Source of the DNA: Argonema galeatum A003/A1
Lineage (GTDB): Bacteria > Cyanobacteriota > Cyanobacteriia > Cyanobacteriales > Aerosakkonemataceae
DNA: 64,000 nucleotides
Assembly: GCF_023333595.1 (NCBI RefSeq)
Contig: NZ_JAIQZM010000014.1
Span: 92,222 to 156,221, forward strand
Reading direction: 5' to 3'
This document shows, piece after piece, positions 50,750 through 58,989 of this stretch. The notes beneath the pieces are model-generated. The model ran no database searches and was not told the DNA's origin. It worked only from the letters and a program-made list of their open reading frames with translations. A program made the translations under genes and the position numbers. Position 1 is the stretch's first letter; each line of letters begins with the position of its first letter.

Positions 50750-52906
50750 CTACTTATCAGATTCCCATTCCTTAGTTGCTTTAGCAGTTACTGGTTGTTG
50801 GGTACTTTTCAGTTGCCAAGCCACTAGCTTTTGTTTTCCAGGTTCTTGGATTTCCCCAACCCGCTCAAACTCGTAGAGGTCTTCCAAGCGATCGTAGATG
50901 TTTTGGGACACCAGGATAGCTCCCGCCGGGCAAGCTGACCTCAGCTGGTTGGCAGTATTGACAGTATCGCCCCAAACGTCGTAGAGCATTTTATTTTTGC
51001 CCATGATGCCCGCCACCACATCTCCTGAATTGATACCAATTTTTAGGTCTAGGTGCAAGCCTTTTTCATAACTATATCGGCGGACAAAAGCAAGCATTTC
51101 CACAGCAAATTCTACCATGCGTTTTTCATGATCTAGACGCGGCACACTCAGTCCGCAGGCTGCCATGTAACCATCCCCAATGGTTTTAATCTTATCTATA
51201 CCGTATTTTTCGGTCATTTCATCGAAAGCTGTTACCATTTCATTGAGCAGGGCAACAACTTCCTGAGCGGACATTGATTGATAAAGGTGGGTGAAGTGGT
51301 GGAGGTCGGAGAACAATACCGTGACATTGGAAACCTGCTCGGCGATGTTTTTCTCTCCACCTTTGAGGCGTTTGGCTATAGGGGCAGGAAGTATTCTTAA
51401 GAGTAATTTCTCATTTTCGCGATTTTTCTGTTCGATCAGATTGGCGTGATTGCGAAGGCTGCTTACTGCTTCGTTGAATGACTTCGCTAACTCTCCAAAT
51501 TCATCTTTAGATTTCGATGTCACAACTGTATCAAATTCTCCAGCCCCCACCCGGCGGGCACCAGCCATTAAAGTTTTGATGGGTCTGGTAAAGATGTTGG
51601 CAAGCCACATCCCCAATAGCGTGATGAGCAGCATGATTAAAGTAGCTGAAATCAAAACTCTTTTTTGAAAGTGGTCGATCGGGGCATAGGCTTCAGAAAC
51701 ATCTATCTTGGCGATGATAACCCACTTCAATCCATCGATTTCTAATGGCGCGTATGAATTCAAAACTGGAATACCGCGATAATCGTTGATAATCCACGTC
51801 CCCTCTTTACCTGCCAACCCTGCATCTGCTGATTTTGTTCGCACTTCCTGTAGGAGGATTGAGGTGTTGTACTCTTTTATTTTGTTAATGGTCTTCTGAT
51901 CGACGCCGTTGTTTCGCAGGGTTTTTGCATAACCTTCTGGGTCTTCAATCAGGAAACGGGACGCAGAGCGCATTAGATAATCCTTCCCGACTAGAAAAGT
52001 TTCTCCTGTTTTGCCCAGACCAATCTTTTGCCAATTATTATCATTTGTCATGATGCGATTAACGGCATCAATGGGTAGCTGGAACGCCAAAACGCCTATC
52101 AATTCCGTTCCTTCAAAAATGGGAGAGGCGACGAATGAGGCTGGCGCTCCGTAGGACGCTTGCCAAGGCTCGAAATCGACAATCTCTACAAACTCCGTAC
52201 TCTTCGCTTTTAGGGAATCAGCTAGAGCCTTGCCTAAGTTGCTCTGACTGTAGCGTCCGTCTATCAGGTTTGTGCCAAAGTCAATTTCTTTGGAAAGCAT
52301 ATAAACAATGTTACCCGTTGTGTCGATTAGGTACATATCGTAGTAGCCAAATCGTTCAGCTATGTTGCGAAAACGGGGATGGTAGCGGGCGTGAACACTG
52401 CTATACTTGCTTTTGTCACCCGCATCGTCAAGGAGAAATTTCTTGCCAACAGGGTTGGAGTTAGCTGCGATGTAGTGGTACTGGAGGTAACGGGTAGCAG
52501 TTTTATTGGGTATGTAGGCTTCGATTAGAGGTTTACCTTCGGTAGTTTTCACCAGTCTGGGCAAAACTTCCTTCGTGTAGTAGGCATCAATCTTGGTGTT
52601 ATACTCGGCAGGGACGTTAGCTTTGGTAAGCTCGGCGTAGGCTGCCTTAAACTCTTTCATGGCAGCAATGAACATATAGTCATCGCTAAGCGTCTGGGTA
52701 TGCTGGACGAGTCTTTCAAAGTAATCTTGGATTTGATAAGTTCTAGCAGCGCGAAGGCTGGTTAATTGGCTGAAGACTCTTTCGGTGAGAAGAGCTTTAC
52801 CAGCACTAGAGCATATCAAGGTGCTGGCCCACATCGCGCCGAGGCTGACCACCAGTATCATAACTATGAATTTTGTCTTTATACTTAACAGGTTGAGAAA
52901 TCGCAT
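50750..52906 (-). CDS. Membrane-bound class III nucleotide cyclase (dCache-HAMP-CHD)
   Basis: 718 residues from ATG at 52906 with AGGA upstream; a TTG at 52945 is in frame. Membrane helix ~10-32, a large periplasmic dCache-like sensor (~35-410), second helix ~417-437, HAMP (~438-490), catalytic domain ~520-700. The catalytic motifs VTVLFSDLHHFT and KIKTIGDGYMA give both metal Asp residues; Lys in KIKT and Asp in VWGD favour ATP over GTP. The transition-state Arg is replaced by Gln (VNTANQL), so activity may be reduced. Product presumably feeds the adjoining cNMP-binding channel. Confidence 0.87.
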   Translation of the reverse strand: MRFLNLLSIKTKFIVMILVVSLGAMWASTLICSSAGKALLTERVFSQLTSLRAARTYQIQDYFERLVQHTQTLSDDYMFIAAMKEFKAAYAELTKANVPAEYNTKIDAYYTKEVLPRLVKTTEGKPLIEAYIPNKTATRYLQYHYIAANSNPVGKKFLLDDAGDKSKYSSVHARYHPRFRNIAERFGYYDMYLIDTTGNIVYMLSKEIDFGTNLIDGRYSQSNLGKALADSLKAKSTEFVEIVDFEPWQASYGAPASFVASPIFEGTELIGVLAFQLPIDAVNRIMTNDNNWQKIGLGKTGETFLVGKDYLMRSASRFLIEDPEGYAKTLRNNGVDQKTINKIKEYNTSILLQEVRTKSADAGLAGKEGTWIINDYRGIPVLNSYAPLEIDGLKWVIIAKIDVSEAYAPIDHFQKRVLISATLIMLLITLLGMWLANIFTRPIKTLMAGARRVGAGEFDTVVTSKSKDEFGELAKSFNEAVSSLRNHANLIEQKNRENEKLLLRILPAPIAKRLKGGEKNIAEQVSNVTVLFSDLHHFTHLYQSMSAQEVVALLNEMVTAFDEMTEKYGIDKIKTIGDGYMAACGLSVPRLDHEKRMVEFAVEMLAFVRRYSYEKGLHLDLKIGINSGDVVAGIMGKNKMLYDVWGDTVNTANQLRSACPAGAILVSQNIYDRLEDLYEFERVGEIQEPGKQKLVAWQLKSTQQPVTAKATKEWESDK

Positions 52907-53135
52907 AGGTACATTCCTGTTATTTTTAGAGTTATTGCCGTGCAATGGTTAATTTAATACCATTTCCCCAGCTAAAGAAAATCAATACTTAGGTATAGTT
53001 AAAGTCCTGGGAAAGCCTGTACCCAAGCTCAATTCATCAACTTTTCCCCTTCCCTACTTGACAAAAGGGTAGTTTTCTTAAAATATCACGAATGGGGGGA
53101 GATAAGGAGAAAGATTTTCCTGAATTGTGAAACTT

Positions 53136-54392
53136 TTACGATCGATCGTCTTTCCACTGTGTGACGGGTGGCTCAGTCTGGGCTAACAACCTTCCTTGCG
53201 AAATTACATAACGCACAGTCGCTCGACGCCGAATCGCATCATAGCGACTATCAGCATCCAACACAATTAAATTCGCAGGCTTTCCTACCTTAATACCATA
53301 ATTATCTTCCAGATGTAAAGTTTTAGCTCCATGACTTGTCACCATATCGAAACAAGCATCTATCTCAGCCATCCCCGTCATCTGACAGACATGAACCGCC
53401 ATGTGCGCCACATCCAGCATATTACCTGTCCCCAAACTATACCAGGGGTCTTGGATACAATCATATCCCAAACTAACATTCAGTCCGGCTTGCCACAATT
53501 CCTTTACTCGCGTCACGCCTCGGCGTTTGGGATAAGTATCGGTGCGTCCTTGCAAAGTAATATTAATTAACGGATTGGCAATGAAATTAATTTGCGATCG
53601 CGTCAACAATCCCATTAACTTTCCAGCATAAGCATTGTTATAAGAACCAAACGCAGTCGTATGGCTAGCAGTTACTCTCTCACCTAATCCACTCCGAATT
53701 GCACAAGCCCCCACCACTTCCAAAAAACGCGATTGTTCATCATCAATTTCATCGCAGTGGATATCAATTAGGCGATTATATTTTTGCGCTAATTCAAAGA
53801 TCCGATGTACCGATTTAACCCCATCTTCGCGGGTAAACTCATAGTGAGGAATTCCCCCCACCGCATCCGCACCCAACTTGAGCGCTTCCTCCAATAACTC
53901 CTCATTTCTAAGATGACCATAAACACCATCTTGAGGAAAAGCCACCACTTGTAAAGTTATCCAATCTTTGACTAATTCTCGTATTTCCAATAAACCTTGC
54001 AGTGCTATCAATCTGGGTTCGCTCACATCAACATGACTGCGAACAAATAAAACACCCTGAGATGCTTGTTGCTGCAAAGTTTTTATTGCCCGTTCTTTCA
54101 CATCTTCCAGAGTCAGACTTTGCTTGCGTTCTCCCCAAATTTTAATCCCCTCAAACAAAGTGCCGCTTTCATTCCACCGAGGTTCACCCGCAGTCAAAGC
54201 CGAATCTAAATGAATGTGCGACTCCACAAACGGCGGACTAACTAATTTTCCTTCTATGTCCAATTCCAACTGGGCAGTTTCGCTCAAATTAGGGGCAATG
54301 GCGATAACTTTGCCATCTGCAATTGCAATATCAACTTCCCGATCGAGTAAAAGGCATCGGCGGAGAATTAAATCCCATGATGTTGCTGTCAT
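53136..54392 (-). CDS. codA: CodA-type amidohydrolase (cytosine deaminase-like)
   Basis: 418 residues, collinear with E. coli CodA. Metal ligands: His pair in FVESHIHLDSA, His in LIDIHCDEIDDEQ with the catalytic Glu, and Asp in LGYDCIQDPW. The E. coli sequence there is GHDD, so the second Asp (D314, which shapes pyrimidine specificity) is Cys here. CodA hydrolyses cytosine to uracil and ammonia; the substitution leaves the true substrate open (related amidohydrolases act on isoguanine or triazines). No transporter gene adjoins it. Confidence 0.85.
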   Translation of the reverse strand: MTATSWDLILRRCLLLDREVDIAIADGKVIAIAPNLSETAQLELDIEGKLVSPPFVESHIHLDSALTAGEPRWNESGTLFEGIKIWGERKQSLTLEDVKERAIKTLQQQASQGVLFVRSHVDVSEPRLIALQGLLEIRELVKDWITLQVVAFPQDGVYGHLRNEELLEEALKLGADAVGGIPHYEFTREDGVKSVHRIFELAQKYNRLIDIHCDEIDDEQSRFLEVVGACAIRSGLGERVTASHTTAFGSYNNAYAGKLMGLLTRSQINFIANPLINITLQGRTDTYPKRRGVTRVKELWQAGLNVSLGYDCIQDPWYSLGTGNMLDVAHMAVHVCQMTGMAEIDACFDMVTSHGAKTLHLEDNYGIKVGKPANLIVLDADSRYDAIRRRATVRYVISQGRLLAQTEPPVTQWKDDRS

Positions 54393-54485
54393 AAATATAC
54401 CTTTTTACTTAGTTTTACAAAGTTTACAGTAATTTTAAACTGTGTTAGAGTAAAAAAAGGTGAATCCTCAGTAGGAAACAGTCCT

Positions 54486-55091
54486 ATGACTTATGCACCA
54501 TCAAAACTTCTCACCTTCGAGGATTTTCTTGCCCAATACCGCGACAATCCCTGCTACGAACTGGCTGACGGAGAACTACTGGATATGGAGCCCACAGGTC
54601 CCCACGAAACCGTCGGCGGCAAACTAGCGACCAAAATCGGCATTGCCATTACAAACGCGCAACTCCCCTGGTTTATTCCCCGAAATTGCCTGATTCGCCC
54701 CTTCGCTGATGCCATCACCGCCCGCAGACCTGATATTGTTGTCCTTGATGAAACTGTTCTCCTCAGCGAACCCCTTTGGGAACAGGAACCCATCATCACC
54801 CTGGGTCGATCGATCGAACTCGTGGTCGAGGTCGTTAGCACCAACTGGGAAACCGATTACGCACGTAAAGTTGAAGAATACGCCCTCTTAGGAATCCCGG
54901 AATACTGGATTGTCGATTATCGAGGACTTGGCGGAGTCGCTTTCATCGGTAGACCCAAACAGCCCACCTTCACGGTCTGTCAGTTGATTGGTGATGACTA
55001 TTTCCAGCAGCAGTACCGCCTTGGTGAGGCGATCGTTTCTAGCATCTTGCCGAACCTGCAACTTCGACTTGATGACATCCTACCCCGTTGA
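54486..55091 (+). CDS. Uma2 family putative endonuclease (DUF820)
   Basis: 201 residues. LLTFEDFLAQYRDNPCYELADGE, RPDIVVLDE, IELVVEVVSTNWETDYARKV and GIPEYWIVDYRGLGG are the family's characteristic blocks and contain the PD-(D/E)XK acidic residues. Closely comparable in layout to 1447-2055. Native role unclear. Confidence 0.87.
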   Translation: MTYAPSKLLTFEDFLAQYRDNPCYELADGELLDMEPTGPHETVGGKLATKIGIAITNAQLPWFIPRNCLIRPFADAITARRPDIVVLDETVLLSEPLWEQEPIITLGRSIELVVEVVSTNWETDYARKVEEYALLGIPEYWIVDYRGLGGVAFIGRPKQPTFTVCQLIGDDYFQQQYRLGEAIVSSILPNLQLRLDDILPR

Positions 55092-55102
55092 ATAAAAAAA
55101 TA

Positions 55103-55121
55103 CACCCCCATTCTGGGGGTG
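55103..55121 (-). terminator. Rho-independent terminator (minus strand)
   Basis: CACCCCC / GGGGGTG stem with a 5-base loop, followed on the minus strand by TATTTTTTTATTC. It lies 84 bases after the stop of the small gif gene and would end that transcript. Confidence 0.85.
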
Positions 55122-55204
55122 CTAGATCAATCCATTAAAAGTAGCAAGCTCGGTTGAGAACTCACCCGAAAAGCTAAGTGATGTTTTCCTCGGTTGCGGT
55201 TCTA

Positions 55205-55357
55205 TTATTCAGTAACGTTAGGTAATCCAACTTCCGCCCCAGAACGACTCAATAAAGACTGCTGGCGATTCTTGATGGTTCGCTGATGATTCAGCATTAG
55301 AGAACGGGCTTTTGTTTCGACTGTACCGCGATTGGATTCGTAGTTGATATAGCTCAT
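55205..55357 (-). CDS. gifA: Glutamine synthetase inactivating factor (IF7-like), 50 residues
   Basis: 50 residues beginning MSYINYESNR. The segment TKARSLMLNHQRTIKNRQQS followed by LLSRSGAEVG matches the GS-inactivating factors IF7/IF17 (ARALMxRHxxxIKNRQQSMLxRxAAEIG). These small basic proteins bind and block glutamine synthetase when nitrogen is plentiful; the Arg residues kept here are those used for binding. A Shine-Dalgarno TGAGGCG lies 7 bases before the ATG. Upstream are a glutamine riboswitch, an NtcA box and a TTGACA box, the expected regulation. The gene is short enough to be missed by ORF calling. Confidence 0.85.
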   Translation of the reverse strand: MSYINYESNRGTVETKARSLMLNHQRTIKNRQQSLLSRSGAEVGLPNVTE

Positions 55358-55363
55358 AGTTTT

Positions 55364-55396
55364 CGCCTCAAAATCAAAATGTACTCAAGTGAGGCG
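55364..55396 (-). promoter_or_regulatory. Shine-Dalgarno-sequestering hairpin of the gif leader
   Basis: On the minus strand CGCCTCA (55390-55396), directly at the aptamer's 3' edge, is exactly complementary to TGAGGCG (55364-55370), the gif Shine-Dalgarno. Pairing would hide the ribosome site; ligand-stabilised P1 could release it. This is a plausible translational ON switch. Confidence 0.65.
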
Positions 55397-55482
55397 CGTT
55401 CCTTCGGGATAATTCCCTACTTCCGTCTCCACCGAGTCCCTAACCAACTATCTGGTTGAGCTACTTGAAGAGATGAACGATT
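55388..55482 (-). promoter_or_regulatory. Glutamine riboswitch (glnA / downstream-peptide RNA type)
   Basis: On the minus strand: P1 5' side CGTTC (55475-55479), hairpin AACCA..TTGGTT, the conserved core GACGGAAGTAGG, hairpin GGGA-ATTAT-CCC, then CCGAAGGAACGC closing P1 (CGTTC with GAACG). These match the known core of the glutamine aptamers, which occur before gif and other nitrogen genes in cyanobacteria. The aptamer ends about 30 bases before the gif start codon. Confidence 0.85.
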
Positions 55483-55489
55483 TGTTTCT

Positions 55490-55503
55490 GTATCTATTGT
55501 TAC
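55490..55503 (-). promoter_or_regulatory. NtcA box GTA-N8-TAC at the gif promoter
   Basis: A perfect GTA-N8-TAC palindrome. On the minus strand it overlaps the expected -10 (TAACAAT) below a perfect TTGACA at 55519-55524, a position that fits repression. NtcA is known to repress gif genes under nitrogen limitation. Confidence 0.75.
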
Positions 55504-55641
55504 TGTTTACCGGCTAAATGTCAAGTTCGACATAAAACTTTACAATTAGGCCGGACTAAGCGAAATCATCGTAAGGTTTAGAAGCCTACAGCATAATTTT
55601 TGATTTGCCGTAAGAGGATGTCACGCGCTAAAGTAGCAAGT

Positions 55642-56109
55642 ATGAGTGACAAAAGCGAAGGTATCAAAATCGTTAGCGATAATCGCCAAGCCCGTTATCT
55701 CTACGAAATCCTAGAGACTTACGAGGCTGGAGTTGAGCTGAAGGGGACAGAAGTCAAGGCCATTCGCGAGGGCAGGTCTAACTTGCGAGATGGATACGTC
55801 TTGATTCGCAATGGCGAGGCGTGGCTGCTCAATGTCCACGTTTCACCTCACTCAACTACTAGCCAGTATTTTAACCATGAGCCGCTTCGCACGCGCAAGC
55901 TGCTGCTGCACAAAGAGGAAATCCGCAAGCTGATTGGCAAGGTGGAACAGAAGGGTTTAACCTTAGTGCCTTTAAAAATGTATTTGAAGAAGGGTTTGGT
56001 TAAAGTTACTGTCGGTCTTGGCAAAGGTAAAAAGCTGCACGATAAGCGGGAAGATGTGAAGAAACGGGATGATAAGCGCGAGATGGAACGCGCTATGAAG
56101 AATTTTTAA
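55642..56109 (+). CDS. smpB: SsrA-binding protein SmpB
   Basis: 155 residues from the ATG at 55642; the frame has earlier starts at 55600 (TTG) and 55618 (ATG). Signatures: IVSDNRQARYLYEILETYEAG, LKGTEVKAIREGRSNLRDGY, HVSPHSTTSQYFNHEPLRTRKLLLHK, and the basic tail KKLHDKREDVKKRDDKRE that enters the ribosomal decoding centre. SmpB carries tmRNA to stalled ribosomes for trans-translation. Divergent from the gif leader. tmRNA itself was not seen in the window. Confidence 0.95.
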   Translation: MSDKSEGIKIVSDNRQARYLYEILETYEAGVELKGTEVKAIREGRSNLRDGYVLIRNGEAWLLNVHVSPHSTTSQYFNHEPLRTRKLLLHKEEIRKLIGKVEQKGLTLVPLKMYLKKGLVKVTVGLGKGKKLHDKREDVKKRDDKREMERAMKNF

Positions 56110-56129
56110 GTCGCCATTATACTTGTCGC

Positions 56130-56183
56130 CCACACCCGCCTGCGAATCAATTCGCTTTTCTTATAGCGAAAGTCCTCCTAAGA
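56130..56183. repeat. Dispersed repeat, inverted copy C
   Basis: CACCCGCCTGCGAATCAATTCGC...TTATAGCGAAAGTCCTC is the reverse complement of the family at 40447 and 56705. Part of a repeat-filled, nearly gene-free stretch 56110-57016. Confidence 0.75.
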
Positions 56184-56328
56184 GACAAATATGTAGGGGC
56201 ACGGCGTCCGAGATATTTTGCAGTAGAAAATAAGGTTAATTATGCCGTGCCCCTACTCAGTTACCTGGTGGGGAAGATGGGAAATTAAATAGGTAAAATA
56301 ATATACCAAAAGAGTAAAGGTAAGAGTT

Positions 56329-56397
56329 ATGACTCAAGAACTCATCGATTTAAGAAAAAGCATTTTGGAAGCAATGGGCATGATTTTTCGTTTATAG
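56329..56397 (+). pseudogene. N-terminal remnant of a DUF29-like small protein
   Basis: MTQELIDLRKSILEAMGMIF then stop. MTQELxDLRxSILEG is the usual opening of a cyanobacterial DUF29-type family; nothing of the rest remains. It lies in a region of dispersed repeats. Confidence 0.5.
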
Positions 56398-56419
56398 AGC
56401 CATTACATCTGCTAACAGA

Positions 56420-56479
56420 CCCGCCTGGGGTTCAAACCCCAGGCTAATAGCGAAAGTCCTCTGAAGAGGACTGAAAATC
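56420..56479. repeat. Dispersed repeat, partial copy D, with CCTGGGGTTC hairpin
   Basis: CGCCTGGGGTT/AACCCCAGGC hairpin followed by TAGCGAAAGTCCTCTGAAGAGGACTGAAAAT. The second part matches the 40447/56705 family. Confidence 0.7.
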
Positions 56480-56508
56480 TAAATTTGGAGTCTAGGCTAT
56501 TAGACCTA

Positions 56509-56575
56509 AGAAACCGGGTTTTTTGCCAAAAATTTCGGTTTTGCGGTGGGATTAATGGCAAAAAACCCAGTTTCT
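56509..56575. repeat. Long inverted repeat
   Basis: Arms AGAAACCGGGTTTTTTGCCA and TGGCAAAAAACCCAGTTTCT (one mismatch, 20 bases each) around a 27-base centre. It belongs to the AGAAACCCGG repeat family found in the NRPS genes. Confidence 0.85.
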
Positions 56576-56704
56576 GACTTTGTGCAAGGTTTGGATATTT
56601 TTTACCGCAGATGAAAGCGGATGAACGCAGATGAACGCAGATGGGATATGTAGATTTCTTGCTACGCAGATAATGGCTGTTTTTGAATGATTTTTTTGAT
56701 ATTC

Positions 56705-56762
56705 TTTCAGTCCTCTTCAGAGGACTTTCGCTATAAGAAAAGCGAATTGATTCGCAGGCGAG
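56705..56762. repeat. Dispersed repeat, copy B
   Basis: TTTCAGTCCTCTTCAGAGGACTTTCGCTAT...AGCGAATTGATTCGCAGGCG, the most complete copy of the family, with an internal AGTCCTCTTCAGAGGACT palindrome. Sequence from 56763 to 57016 shows no gene. Confidence 0.75.
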
Positions 56763-57016
56763 TGTGGGTGATACCGTTATGATTTATTGGCTACATTATC
56801 ATTATATAGCTAGGGACTACGGGCTAGGGGCTAGGGGCTAGGGAAGAAGGGTTTAGAATCAAGGGTTTCAGGAATTAAGAATGTCTTAACCGCCCTGGCG
56901 GTTGCTATAAGTTTTCAGGACGACTGGCAATTTATAGCCCTAGTTTTACAAATCTCTATAATAGAATCTGACAAAATATCGGCCCATTGCCAACCTCAAC
57001 GAAGGGTAGTGTAATC

Positions 57017-57316
57017 TTACCGAAATATCGGAAATATCTGATATACCAACCATCCTAACCCTAGTCCTAACCAAGAAGTTCCAAGCAAAATTAGAAATGT
57101 GTGAAACTTGCTGAATGAGTTGAGTAACTCTTCCTCAGCCCAAGACAAAGCCGAACTCCCAGCAAAAGTCGAAGCAAAAGTCCAAGCATAAGCCCAAGCA
57201 TAAGCCCAAGCCCAAGCCCAACTAAAAGTCGAACTCAAAGCCAAAGCCAAAGCCGAAAGTGCTGAGAAGAATCCTAAAACTGCATAGCTTAACAAAACTG
57301 CTGTTAGCCAGCGCAT
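57017..57316 (-). CDS. Small membrane protein with Trp-Ala-rich repeat
   Basis: About 99 residues from the ATG at 57316, which has AGGGGGG just upstream; a TTG at 57331 is in frame. Two hydrophobic ends (WLTAVLLSYAVLGFFSALSA and FHTFLILLGTSWLGLGLGWL) flank a low-complexity middle reading WAWAWAYAWAYAW, encoded by AAGCCCAAGCATAAGCCC-type repeats. Likely two membrane helices; function unknown. The repeat may be an expansion of Ser-Phe/Trp-Ala codons. Confidence 0.55.
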   Translation of the reverse strand: MRWLTAVLLSYAVLGFFSALSALALALSSTFSWAWAWAYAWAYAWTFASTFAGSSALSWAEEELLNSFSKFHTFLILLGTSWLGLGLGWLVYQIFPIFR

Positions 57317-57360
57317 ATCCCCCCTCTTCAAACAAATCCCTGACGCGCACGATAATTAAA

Positions 57361-57412
57361 AATAAGGTAAGTAGTTGCGCTTTAGCGCTAAAGCGCAACT
57401 ACTTACCTTATT
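57361..57412 (-). terminator. 52-bp perfect palindrome, terminator of the ictB-like gene
   Basis: AATAAGGTAAGTAGTTGCGC...GCGCAACTACTTACCTTATT is a perfect palindrome. It overlaps the ictB stop codon (57408-57410). On the minus strand it is followed by TTTAATT (the terminal TTATT plus TTT make a T-run), so it can terminate that transcript. Confidence 0.85.
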
Positions 57413-58910
57413 CCTGAAGTTGGTCTTGTGGAGGCAAATTTTCAGTCGGAAAAGGTTGATAAATAGTGTAATAACTAGCTATCAAAGCTATCATCATCCA
57501 CCAGAGGGTATTGACTTCGGGACGATAGAGAACTGTATCTACTGTACCGTGAGCTAGCAGAGCTGAGAGAGCTGCGATCGCACCCATCAACCAAAATCCG
57601 TCTTTGCTACCTAATTCTCGCAGACGCAGCAGTTGCAGCCAACCTTGGTTAAACGTCACCACTAATAGCCAGAGGAAACAACATAATCCAATGAACCCAG
57701 TTTCCACCGGAACTTCCAGCCAAATAGAATAAGCACTCAAAGCGCTGAAACGGGGACGCATATAGAGAGGATAAATTTTGTTAAAGGCGTTGTTGCCGGG
57801 GCCAATGCCGAGTATGGGCCGATCGCCAATCATATCTTTCACAGCTGCCCAGACATTGATGCGGAAGTTATTGCTGCTATCCCCGCGACCCGCAAACATA
57901 CTAAAAACGCGATCGCGCAACGGGTCTACAAACAGAATGCCCAAAACCAATATCCCAGCCAAACTTCCGAGTAGTAGCGGCAGCGACCATACCCTCCAAA
58001 AACGAGGTAAATGGATACTCAACCAATAAACCAACAATATCAAAAAGACGAACAACAGAACGACAAACCCAATCCAACCGCCGCGACTGAAAGTTAGAAT
58101 CAAACAAGCTGAATTTACGACAAACATCGTTGCGGCCAAAGCTTTGGGAAGAAAGCCACGCCAAGCAAAAACAGCTGCTAAACTTAAAGCGATCGCAGGC
58201 AGCAGATACGCAGCAAGTAAATTCGGATTTCCCAGATAGCTATAAACTCGCGTAGTTTTAGCTAAAGGAGATTCTGGATCGACCCAAGTTGCCAGCGCCG
58301 TTGCCCCAAAAAACCACTGTCGCAGACCGTAAACGCTGACAATTAATGCTATATGTAAGTACAGAGCAATTAACCAAGAACGCACGCGAGGCGATCGCAA
58401 AACCCTTGCCATCAGCGCAAACAGCAGCAGATAAAGCGTTAGCTTCACCAATCCCGTCAACGCCGCCGCCTTCACTGGCGACAAAGCCGTCGCCACCACA
58501 GAAATGCCCCAATAAAGCAATACCAGCAAATGAATCGGCGTAAATTTGGGAATCGAGAATTGGGAATTCGGAATTGCTAATTCTTCTCTCTCCTCTGCCC
58601 CTCTGCCCCTCTGCCCCTCTGCACAAGCGCCCCTCTGCCCCTCTGCCCCAACTTCATCTGATAGGGTCAGCAGCACCCAAAAGACCGCTACGGCAATCAA
58701 CAACACCCCGATCAGATCGTTAGACACAAAGGGAGCCAGAGCAAACACCAGGCTTATCGACAACGCCCCTAAAGTCTCTCCCCACTGCATCAACCAGCTA
58801 CTTTGTCGCCAAGCTTGCAGCAGACCTACCAAACGGTACAAATAACTAGCACTGCGCCATCGATACAGCGGCAGATTAGACAGGGTAAATTGTTGCCAAA
58901 CAGCGTTCAT
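57408..58910 (-). CDS. ictB: IctB-like polytopic membrane protein (O-antigen ligase family)
   Basis: 500 residues, about ten membrane helices. N-terminal LYRWRSASYLYRLVGLLQAW and the later YSYLGNPNLLAAYLLPAIALS, LILTFSRGGWIG and ILGIGPGNNAFNKIYPLY are typical of cyanobacterial IctB, linked to inorganic carbon accumulation and belonging to the Wzy/WaaL ligase superfamily; its biochemical activity is debated. Residues ~88-120 (GAEGQRGACAEGQRGRGAEE...) come from CAGAGGGG repeats inserted in a cytoplasmic loop. A perfect palindrome ends the gene. Confidence 0.88.
   Translation of the reverse strand: MNAVWQQFTLSNLPLYRWRSASYLYRLVGLLQAWRQSSWLMQWGETLGALSISLVFALAPFVSNDLIGVLLIAVAVFWVLLTLSDEVGAEGQRGACAEGQRGRGAEEREELAIPNSQFSIPKFTPIHLLVLLYWGISVVATALSPVKAAALTGLVKLTLYLLLFALMARVLRSPRVRSWLIALYLHIALIVSVYGLRQWFFGATALATWVDPESPLAKTTRVYSYLGNPNLLAAYLLPAIALSLAAVFAWRGFLPKALAATMFVVNSACLILTFSRGGWIGFVVLLFVFLILLVYWLSIHLPRFWRVWSLPLLLGSLAGILVLGILFVDPLRDRVFSMFAGRGDSSNNFRINVWAAVKDMIGDRPILGIGPGNNAFNKIYPLYMRPRFSALSAYSIWLEVPVETGFIGLCCFLWLLVVTFNQGWLQLLRLRELGSKDGFWLMGAIAALSALLAHGTVDTVLYRPEVNTLWWMMIALIASYYTIYQPFPTENLPPQDQLQE
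58575..58650. repeat. Repeat insertion (CCCCTCTG units) in the ictB-like gene
   Basis: CTGCCCCT units in several tandem copies interrupted by CTGCACAAGCGCCC, read in frame as GAEGQRG-type residues. The same octamer occurs at 4285-4316. Confidence 0.85.
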
Positions 58911-58989
58911 GAATTCATTGTCTAGGTGAGCAATTTTATATTTTGGATTTGAGATACCAGAATTTATCCCAATCTAAGCGCCAAAATAC

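Noticed and set aside
56420..56455. tRNA-like T-arm (GGTTCAAACCCC)
   Set aside because: The sequence is only a simple hairpin within a dispersed repeat; no acceptor stem, D-arm or anticodon arm fits around it.
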